Assembly (NCBI GenBank): GCA_028285305.1
Contig: JANQPV010000044.1
Span: forward strand, 248,001 to 312,000
DNA from: Alphaproteobacteria bacterium
Lineage (GTDB): Bacteria > Pseudomonadota > Alphaproteobacteria > SMXP01
Direction: 5' to 3'
DNA length: 64,000 nt
The notes under the pieces were generated by a model that was given only the letters and a program-made list of their open reading frames with translations, was not told the origin of the DNA and did no database searches. Below, one piece after another: positions 58,570 through 64,000 of the stretch (positions are counted from its first letter, which is position 1; the number at the start of each line of letters is the position of its first letter). A program made the translations under genes and the position numbers.

Positions 58570-59409
58570 ATGAGCTACGAGTGTTTCAACGTCGAAATTA
58601 AAGACCACATTGCGCATATCCAAATGCAACGCCCGGACACGTTCAATTCTATGATCCGGTCCTTTTGGAACGAATTGCCGGAAATTGTCGAGGACATCAA
58701 TTCCGGCGGGGACGCACGCGTCATTGTGCTGTCGTCCACCGGCAAGCACTTTTGTTCGGGAATGGATTTGGCCGTGTTCACCGATCCAGCGCCCAGCGAA
58801 GGTGAAAGTGTTGAGAGAGGTCGCCAACGTGAGCAATTGCGTCACTTTGTAAAGCACTTGCAGGACAGTTTCAGCTGTCTCGATAAGGCGCGCATGCCGA
58901 TTCTGGCGGCCATTCAAGGGGGCTGTATCGGCGGCGGTGTCGACCTGACATCTGCTTGCGATGTGCGTTACGCCACAAGAGACGCCTGGTTCTGCATTCA
59001 TGAAATCAATATTGGTATGACGGCGGATGTAGGGACGTTTCCGCGCCTTTGCAAACTTATCCCCGAAGGCTGGGTGCGCGAGCTTGCCTACACAGGGCGC
59101 CGTCTTTATGCGGATAAGGCCAAAGAAATCGGTCTCGTGAATGACGTGTATGACAGCCAGGAAGATATGATGACGGCGGTGATGGAAACGGCGAGGGAGA
59201 TCGCTTCGAAATCGCCTCTTGCGGTCACCGGGTCAAAGGTCATGATGAACTATGCGAGAGATCACACGATTGACGACAGTCTCGACTATATCGCGGTTTG
59301 GCAGACGGGCATGTTTCAGCCCACTGATATGGCTGAGAGTTTTGCCGCTAAATCCGACAAGCGCGAACCGGAGTTCCAGAATCTTCAACCGTTGCGTAAG
59401 AAAATGTAG
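58570..59409 (+). CDS. Delta3,5-Delta2,4-dienoyl-CoA isomerase (ECH1-like crotonase)
   Basis: 279 aa. Beyond the crotonase oxyanion motifs (G-K-H-F-C-S-G-M-D-L near 57-66; G-C-I-G-G-G-V-D-L near 117-125) it has the ECH1 active-site signature E-I-N-I-G-M-T-A-D-V-G-T near 146-157, carrying the Glu and Asp used by the isomerase. The end, S-P-L-A-V-x-G-S-K with R-D-H-T-I-D-D-S-L-D-Y, is also ECH1-like. Needed to break down unsaturated fatty acids with odd-position double bonds. GAGGAG precedes the ATG. Confidence 0.88.
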   Translation: MSYECFNVEIKDHIAHIQMQRPDTFNSMIRSFWNELPEIVEDINSGGDARVIVLSSTGKHFCSGMDLAVFTDPAPSEGESVERGRQREQLRHFVKHLQDSFSCLDKARMPILAAIQGGCIGGGVDLTSACDVRYATRDAWFCIHEINIGMTADVGTFPRLCKLIPEGWVRELAYTGRRLYADKAKEIGLVNDVYDSQEDMMTAVMETAREIASKSPLAVTGSKVMMNYARDHTIDDSLDYIAVWQTGMFQPTDMAESFAAKSDKREPEFQNLQPLRKKM

Positions 59410-59415
59410 GTCCCA

Positions 59416-60021
59416 ATGAAGCTGTTTGACGATCCGATCTCCGGCAATGGATATAAGATCCGTCTTTTGCTGTCTCAGCTCAATAAGCCGTACACCTATC
59501 AAAAAGTAGATATCGGGAAAGGTGAGACGCGCACAGAGGCCTTTCTTGCGCTCAATCCGAACGGCCGAATCCCTCTTTTGGCTCTGGACGGAGGGCAGAT
59601 CATCGCCGAGTCGAATGCCATCCTCTTCTATTTGAGCGAGGGAACCGGCTATTTGCCTACGGATGGTTTGTCCCGGGCGCACGTACTTCAATGGATGTTC
59701 TTCGAACAATATAGTCACGAGCCCTATATCGCCGTGCTTCGCCATTGGTTGAAGCATTTGGGCAGGGCCGAAGATGAAGAGATCAGAGAACGCCGCGCCA
59801 AAGGATATGCCGCGCTGGATGTAATGGAAAGTCATCTAAAGGACCAAGATTTCTTTGTGGGCGAAACCTATTCCATCGCGGACATCGCTCTGTATGCGTA
59901 CACGCATGTGGCAGAGGAGGGCGGATTCGATCTTTCTAACTATCCCTCTGTCCGCGAGTGGCTGAGCCGAGTCGCCGCACAACCAGGATATATTGGGATC
60001 GAAGAGGTTCCTGATGGCTGA
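59416..60021 (+). CDS. Glutathione S-transferase
   Basis: 201 aa. Thioredoxin-like N-domain with S-G-N-G-Y-K-I-R near 9-16 (catalytic Ser/Tyr region), N-P-N-G-R-I-P-L-L near 47-55, and the gamma-glutamyl contact E-S-N-A-I near 65-69. Helical C-domain with the S-I-A-D-I-A-L-Y-A-Y box near 152-161. Located 6 nt after the isomerase and overlapping the next cupin by 8 nt, so probably one operon. Substrate unknown. Confidence 0.9.
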   Translation: MKLFDDPISGNGYKIRLLLSQLNKPYTYQKVDIGKGETRTEAFLALNPNGRIPLLALDGGQIIAESNAILFYLSEGTGYLPTDGLSRAHVLQWMFFEQYSHEPYIAVLRHWLKHLGRAEDEEIRERRAKGYAALDVMESHLKDQDFFVGETYSIADIALYAYTHVAEEGGFDLSNYPSVREWLSRVAAQPGYIGIEEVPDG

Positions 60022-60535
60022 CGACGAGCGAAAGCAGACAATCCTCCTCACTGCAGCGGAGCTGGGCCGGACTTCAGAATACAGGATAGTTCATCCGCTA
60101 AATGACGAGTCTGTCCGGTATACGAAGCCACTTGGTGATCTGACGGGCCTCAAAAAGATGGGTGTGCATCTGGTCAGGGTGGAGCCGGGCAGTCAGTCCT
60201 CGGAATTACATAATCATGAAATCGATGAGGAATTTGTCTATATCCTAGAAGGGCGCGGCGTTTCTGTGATCGATGATCAAGAAACGGAAGTGGGTCCCGG
60301 TGACTTTTTGGGCTATACGACCAGCGGGCCCGCCCACATGATCAAAAACCCGTTCGATGAAGATCTCGTTTTTCTGGTGGCAGGTACGCGGTCGGAAATG
60401 GACGCCAACACGTACCCGCGTATCGGCATCCGTCAATTCAGAGTGAAGAGCATCAATCAGCGTGAATATGTGAAGCAAGATGACATTACGCACGTGACCA
60501 TCGCAGCGCAAAAGGTGGAGCCGAAGGACGCTTAG
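60014..60535 (+). CDS. Cupin-domain protein
   Basis: 173 aa. Cupin motif 1 reads S-S-E-L-H-N-H-E-I-D-E-E-F-V-Y-I-L-E-G near 62-80 with the His and Glu metal ligands; motif 2 is P-G-D-F-L-G-Y near 92-98 and G-P-A-H near 102-105. Metal-binding beta-barrel of unknown function. ATG overlaps the GST stop by 8 nt, with GAGG upstream. Convergent with gluQ, stops overlapping by 4 nt. Confidence 0.82.
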   Translation: MADDERKQTILLTAAELGRTSEYRIVHPLNDESVRYTKPLGDLTGLKKMGVHLVRVEPGSQSSELHNHEIDEEFVYILEGRGVSVIDDQETEVGPGDFLGYTTSGPAHMIKNPFDEDLVFLVAGTRSEMDANTYPRIGIRQFRVKSINQREYVKQDDITHVTIAAQKVEPKDA

Positions 60536-61413
60536 CCTAGGGCGGTAGAGAGATTAAGCCGATTGCGGATCTCCTCCGGGCCAACGCCCTGTAACCTAAG
60601 TGCCCGAAGGGTTTGATCCTTGTCCCGTTTGGCCAGACGTTTTCCGTCTTCCCGATGGATGAGGGGATGGTGACAATATTCGGGAACGGACATGCCAAGC
60701 AATTCCTGCAGTGCCCGCTGAATGTGCGATGCCGGAAAGAGATCCTCTCCCCTTGTGACCAGTGTGATGCCTTGGTGATGGTCGTCCAATACGGTCGCCA
60801 GATGATAGCTCGTGCCGACGTCCTTGCGGGATAGGATCAGGTCGCCGAAAAGGGCGGGCTCGAGGGCGAGCGTCTTTTGTGTTTCGTAAAGTCCGTGTTC
60901 AAAGAATGTTGCTGTCCTCATGTCCAGTTTTGCCGCGTTAAGCCGTACGGCGAACGCCTGTCCCGCCTCGATTTTCTGCCTCCGATTTTCGGGGCTTAAG
61001 GTGCGGCATGTGCCCGGATAGAGAGGACCTTCTGGGCCATGGGGTGCGTTCGGCAAATTCTTCAGTTCTTGCTGTATTTCCTTCCGAGTACAGAAGCACG
61101 GATAGGTAACGCGCCGGGCTGTCAGTTGATCCAGTGCAGACGCATATGCCTCAGTACGCGAGGTTTGGATTAGGGGGGTGTCGTCCCAAGACAGCTGCAG
61201 CCACGAGAGATCTTCATAGATTTGATCAATGAAGTGAGGCCGACACCGGGTGGTGTCGATGTCATCAATCCGTAGGAGGAATTTCCCACCGCTTTGCCGG
61301 GCAATGTCGTGGGCGATGATAGCGGCGTAGGCATGACCCAAATGAAGCTCTCCGGTCGGGCTGGGAGCGAAGCGCGTTGTTTGCGGAGTGTCAAACTGGG
61401 GTGGTTGAAACAT
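60532..61413 (-). CDS. gluQ: Glutamyl-Q tRNA(Asp) synthetase (GluQ-RS)
   Basis: 293 aa, a class-I synthetase-like enzyme without the anticodon domain. R-F-A-P-S-P-T-G-E-L-H-L-G-H-A-Y near 15-30 is the HIGH-type site, and K-R-L-A-K-R-D the KMSKS-like one. Zinc cysteines appear in Y-P-C-F-C-T-R-K-E near 105-113 with Y-P-G-T-C later. Charges glutamate onto the queuosine of tRNA-Asp. The ATG overlaps or abuts the TetR gene 6 nt upstream. Confidence 0.93.
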   Translation of the reverse strand: MFQPPQFDTPQTTRFAPSPTGELHLGHAYAAIIAHDIARQSGGKFLLRIDDIDTTRCRPHFIDQIYEDLSWLQLSWDDTPLIQTSRTEAYASALDQLTARRVTYPCFCTRKEIQQELKNLPNAPHGPEGPLYPGTCRTLSPENRRQKIEAGQAFAVRLNAAKLDMRTATFFEHGLYETQKTLALEPALFGDLILSRKDVGTSYHLATVLDDHHQGITLVTRGEDLFPASHIQRALQELLGMSVPEYCHHPLIHREDGKRLAKRDKDQTLRALRLQGVGPEEIRNRLNLSTALG

Positions 61414-61419
61414 GACCTC

Positions 61420-62019
61420 TCAACAGCCGAGCATCTTAGCCGCTAAGTCCTTCGCGGATGTGCACGCATAGTCTTCAGGAGCCACGCGGCCATCGATGAT
61501 TAGTGTGGCAAGACCGTGGACGATAGACCACGACGATAAGGTTCGAATATCGGTGAGGTTCGGCGGCGCTCCGTTTGCTTCAAGGACCTGAGCCACGCAT
61601 TGGCGCAGAAGCTCAAAGCTGACGGATGCGGTTTCGAGAAACTCGGTGTGATCCTTGTCGCTGCTCAACTGGCCGCTGAACATCAAATTGAAGAGGGCTG
61701 GATGCTTGGCCGCAAACTCGACATATCCGGCGCCGTATCGGTCCAACTGGTCCTGTGGCGACTTGCCTTCTTTCAGCGCCTTCCTCGCGGCGCCTGCAAG
61801 ATCCTGAAATCCGGTCTGAGCGATTGCCGCCAACAAAGTCTCTTTATCTTTGAAATGATGATAGGGCGCCGTTTGGGACACGCCTGCGCGGCGCGCGACG
61901 CCGCGCAGGCTCAATTTGTCCAACCCTTCTTCCTCAAGGATCTGCCGTCCGGCTTCGATCAGCGCTTCTTTCAAGTTCCCGTGATGATAGGCGCGGCTCT
62001 CGTTCGGACTTTTGGCCAC
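61420..62019 (-). CDS. TetR-family repressor, probable regulator of the carotenoid oxygenase
   Basis: 199 aa. GTG start at 62019 with GAGGAG just upstream. HTH: L-K-E-A-L-I-E-A-G-R-Q-I-L near 17-29, L-S-L-R-G-V-A-R-R-A-G-V-S-Q-T-A-P-Y near 36-53 and H-H-F-K-D-K-E-T-L. C-terminal domain matches the TetR_C_13/WHG-type group. Divergent from the carotenoid oxygenase; a long inverted repeat between them is the likely operator for both promoters. Confidence 0.9.
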   Translation of the reverse strand: MAKSPNESRAYHHGNLKEALIEAGRQILEEEGLDKLSLRGVARRAGVSQTAPYHHFKDKETLLAAIAQTGFQDLAGAARKALKEGKSPQDQLDRYGAGYVEFAAKHPALFNLMFSGQLSSDKDHTEFLETASVSFELLRQCVAQVLEANGAPPNLTDIRTLSSWSIVHGLATLIIDGRVAPEDYACTSAKDLAAKMLGC

Positions 62020-62041
62020 AGATTGCTCCTCATTGATTCCT

Positions 62042-62146
62042 CTAGAGCCGTTTTGGTTTCAACGGAATTGCAAAACGGATCCAGACTGCTTGTTTTGCGC
62101 GTTTCCGGACGGTGAACCGGACTCCACTTCACCTGGAAACGCTCTA
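62042..62146. repeat. Dispersed 105 bp palindromic repeat, copy B
   Basis: Starts CTAGAGCCGTTTTGG and ends CTGGAAACGCTCTA; the two ends are nearly inverted. 78 of 105 bases match the copy at 2566-2670 with no gaps. It lies in the leader of the TetR gene, so its transcript is part of that mRNA. Confidence 0.82.
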
Positions 62147-62181
62147 GGGTTTAGGCCACAATTTTTACGTCGTAAAGTATG

Positions 62182-62220
62182 TTGACATTGTTAAGATTTG
62201 TGTTATCTTAACAACGTCAA
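62182..62220. promoter_or_regulatory. 39 bp inverted repeat, operator/promoter for TetR and carotenoid oxygenase
   Basis: Arms TTGACATTGTTAAGAT (62182-62197) and ATCTTAACAACGTCAA (62205-62220) match in 15 of 16 positions around TTGTGTT. TTGACA at its left end and TATCTT (62204-62209), 16 bp apart, form a plausible sigma-70 promoter towards the oxygenase; the mirror-image TTGACG/AATCTT faces the TetR gene. A second small palindrome, TTTACG-T-CGTAAA, lies at 62164-62176. Confidence 0.8.
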
Positions 62221-62238
62221 GATCAAGAGGAGGCATTT

Positions 62239-63783
62239 ATGTTAGATCGCCGTGAGTTGATGCAATTGGCCGCCGCCGGAACAGCGAGCACCGTCGCTGC
62301 CGGAATGGGGATGACCGTCGCTTTGGCACCGAGCAGCGCCAGGGCTGGAACACCTCTTTCTTCGAGCAAACAATGGATAGAGGCTTTAGGCCGGTCCTTG
62401 AGCACAGAGCATGATTATTCCCCTCGCGTTGAGGGCAAAATACCGGCCGACCTGTCGGGGGCGCTCTACCGGAACGGACCCGGCCTTTTTGAAAGGGGAG
62501 GCCATCGCAAGGCGCACGTGCTCGATGGGGATGGTATGATCCGCGCGCTCGATCTTCGCGGCGGCACCGCGCGATTTCGCAATCGCTTTGTGCGGACGGA
62601 AAAGTATCTGGAGGAAGAAGCCGACGGATCGCTGAAGTATAGCACATGGACCACACGGTCGCCTGGTGGTGCACTTTCAAATCTGGGCGGTGGCGCCATT
62701 AAGAGCCAAGCGGGGGTGACGGTCTATTCGGTCGGGAAAGATCTGGTGGCTTTGGATGAGGTGGGAAGTGTCTATACTCTTGATCCTCAATCCCTCGAGA
62801 CGACCGGCATGCTTCCCATAGACCCACAGAATCCTCCAGGTGCCTTAAAGGCGCATACGAAATTTGATCCGCAAACGGGCGAATGGCTATTGATGGGTCA
62901 AACGGTTGGACGCAAGTTCAAGTTTGAGTTTATGTCCGTCAGCAAAAGGGGCCAACTAAGGTATCACAAGATTATCGAGTCGCCTGCCAATTACTACATT
63001 CATGACTTTGCTATTTCTGAGTCTTATTTCGTGGTCGTGTTGAATCCGGCGGAGTTTTCCCCGTTTGGCTTTTTAGCGGGTATGCGGAGTTTTACTGATA
63101 GTCTGACCTGGCGTCCCGACCAGCCGAACATTGTCTTGCTTGTGCCGCGGGATGCTTCTACTCCCGCCCGGCGTTATGAGGCGCCGGCCGCATTCATGTG
63201 GCATGCTCTTAATGCTTATGAAGCGGGAGACGAAGTCGTTCTCGAGTTTGTGGGGTATGACGAGCCTGATCACTTCATAGGCGATAACCCTCTGTTCAAA
63301 TCGGTTATGATCGGCGAGGAGGGCAATTCCAAATATCCCGGTACCGCTCGGCGGTATCGCATGAATACAAAATCTTTCGACTTGACCGAAGACATCCTGA
63401 GCGACGCCCATCACGAGTTCCCTATGACGTCTACGGATGTGGTGGCTCAACGGCACCGGTTCGGGTATTTCGCTGCCGGTGCGCCGAGCCATTTCTTTGG
63501 ATTGTCACAACTGGTCCGTATGGATATGGAAACCGGTATGCGTGATACCTATGATCATGGGCCGAATGTCTATGTGGGTGAGCCTGTGCACGTACCGGCT
63601 GCCGGGCGCGCCGGTTGGATCCTCCAAGAAGGGCAAGACGGAAACACGGGCAATGGATTTTATGCGATCTTTGCCGCCGATCAGATCTCTGGCGGACCGG
63701 TCGCCCGGATTTTGCTCGACCATCATCTGCCGATTAGCTTCCACGGCCATTGGCGCGCAGACGGGCATGCTGCGGCTGGCTAA
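62239..63783 (+). CDS. Carotenoid oxygenase (RPE65/CCD family) with Tat-type signal
   Basis: 514 aa. The start L-D-R-R-E-L-M-Q-L-A-A followed by a hydrophobic stretch to A-R-A-G near 37 is a twin-arginine-like signal, which suggests export of the folded iron enzyme. The four iron histidines of the family are readable: H206 (K-A-H-T-K-F-D), H255 (Y-I-H-D-F-A), H322 (M-W-H-A-L-N-A) and H502 (F-H-G-H-W). Substrates could be carotenoids, stilbenes or lignin-like dimers. GAGGAGG precedes the ATG. Confidence 0.93.
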   Translation: MLDRRELMQLAAAGTASTVAAGMGMTVALAPSSARAGTPLSSSKQWIEALGRSLSTEHDYSPRVEGKIPADLSGALYRNGPGLFERGGHRKAHVLDGDGMIRALDLRGGTARFRNRFVRTEKYLEEEADGSLKYSTWTTRSPGGALSNLGGGAIKSQAGVTVYSVGKDLVALDEVGSVYTLDPQSLETTGMLPIDPQNPPGALKAHTKFDPQTGEWLLMGQTVGRKFKFEFMSVSKRGQLRYHKIIESPANYYIHDFAISESYFVVVLNPAEFSPFGFLAGMRSFTDSLTWRPDQPNIVLLVPRDASTPARRYEAPAAFMWHALNAYEAGDEVVLEFVGYDEPDHFIGDNPLFKSVMIGEEGNSKYPGTARRYRMNTKSFDLTEDILSDAHHEFPMTSTDVVAQRHRFGYFAAGAPSHFFGLSQLVRMDMETGMRDTYDHGPNVYVGEPVHVPAAGRAGWILQEGQDGNTGNGFYAIFAADQISGGPVARILLDHHLPISFHGHWRADGHAAAG

Positions 63784-63844
63784 TGCCCCCGTTTTGACAG
63801 GTCCTCTTGCTGCGCCTACATATGGTGCAGCAAGGAGGCTTGTT

Positions 63845-64000
63845 ATGCCCGCTGAAAAACTGTTCGTGCGAACCGACTCCATTGAACTCATCCCCGCGGA
63901 GCCGCGGCACGGTGAGCACTTTCCACAATTGACCTACGATACGGATCCGCCGCTCTGGGATTACTTTGTCGGTAAGGATATGGCGCTCCTGGACAAGTGG
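63845..64000 (+). CDS. N-terminal fragment of a possible GNAT-like protein (cut by window end)
   Basis: The last 52 codons are an open frame from the ATG at 63845, with AAGGAGG 6 nt upstream. The opening I-E-L-I-P-A-E-P-R-H-G-E-H-F and T-D-P-P-L-W-D-Y-F-V-G look like the first helices of a GNAT acetyltransferase of the D-P-x-[IL]-Y/W-D-Y type, but too little is present to be sure. Confidence 0.5.
   Translation, partial: MPAEKLFVRTDSIELIPAEPRHGEHFPQLTYDTDPPLWDYFVGKDMALLDKW

Noticed and set aside
1-64000. tRNA, rRNA, CRISPR array or insertion sequence
   Set aside because: No T-loop-like GTTCGA-type blocks in a cloverleaf setting, no regularly spaced repeats, and no transposase-like frame were seen by eye; a covariance search was not possible.

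Overview
This 64 kb window looks like an ordinary chromosomal stretch of an alphaproteobacterium. Supporting signs are the Coq7-type ubiquinone hydroxylase, the TIGR02186/TauE pair, the LiuR-type MerR gene heading a beta-oxidation operon, GluQ-RS, and the ligase-associated helicase/exonuclease/phosphoesterase/ligase cluster. Genes are tightly packed, with many ATGA or 1-14 nt junctions and convergent overlaps. I saw no rRNA, tRNA, CRISPR array, IS element or prophage. The genus cannot be named from the sequence alone.

Layout. 1-3.0 kb: acyl-CoA metabolism (CaiB-type CoA-transferase, crotonase), Coq7, an FMN-oxidase-like protein and a 2Fe-2S ferredoxin. 3.0-7.9 kb: the prkA-yeaH-ycgB (SpoVR) stress triad on the minus strand. 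A 773 nt regulatory gap follows, then a membrane-anchored VWA/peptidoglycan-binding protein (8.6-10.3 kb). 10.4-14.6 kb: small housekeeping-like genes (DUF2306, GNAT, phosphoesterase, SixA, TPR, TerB). 14.8-22.8 kb: cupin, MDR reductase, several hotdog proteins, a HadA/HadB-like dehydratase pair, DUF952-pyrD-arsC, DUF1295 and a MATE exporter. 23-27.8 kb: flavin monooxygenase, TetR, HSL-type esterase, P-loop kinase, methyltransferase. 28-29.6 kb: two tiny membrane-protein genes flanking an aldo/keto reductase. 29.6-35.6 kb: the four-gene DNA ligase-associated repair cluster as two divergent pairs. 35.6-39.9 kb: sulfite-exporter-type TauE with TIGR02186, and a large Sel1/PodJ-like envelope protein. 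40.4-48.2 kb: a MerR-controlled fatty-acid/branched-chain acyl-CoA degradation operon. 48.3-51.7 kb: exonuclease, hydrolase, thioesterase and small exported or SRPBCC-like proteins. 51.7-55.5 kb: a quorum-sensing block (LysR, exported AHL-lactonase-like metallohydrolase, LuxR, LuxI). 55.5-64 kb: GlxA-type AraC with a DJ-1 enzyme, a membrane protein, dienoyl-CoA isomerase, GST, cupin, GluQ-RS, TetR, and a Tat-type carotenoid oxygenase.

How the parts work together. The acyl-CoA theme recurs: two acyl-CoA dehydrogenases, thiolase, FadB-like multifunctional enzyme, dienoyl-CoA isomerase, crotonases, many hotdog thioesterases and dehydratases. This suits an organism that lives on fatty or branched-chain carbon. 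The quorum-sensing block places signal synthesis, signal perception and probable signal destruction next to each other, in DNA that is visibly poorer in G+C than its surroundings.

The most novel observation is a pair of paralogous micro-genes (62 and 57 codons) 1.4 kb apart. They encode proteins with one C-terminal membrane segment that share the pattern S-P-[LI]-V-x-A-x3-G-L. Each is preceded by a GTGAT-N4-ATCAC site exactly 32 bp (centre to centre) upstream of a TAnnnT -10-like hexamer, which is class-II CRP/FNR geometry. Other non-coding signals are a dispersed 105 bp palindromic repeat (two copies, 78/105 identical), a 105 bp double-hairpin element inside the beta-oxidation operon, a 39 bp inverted repeat between a TetR gene and a carotenoid oxygenase, a 22 bp MerR-type operator, and a 12-7-12 inverted repeat upstream of luxR.
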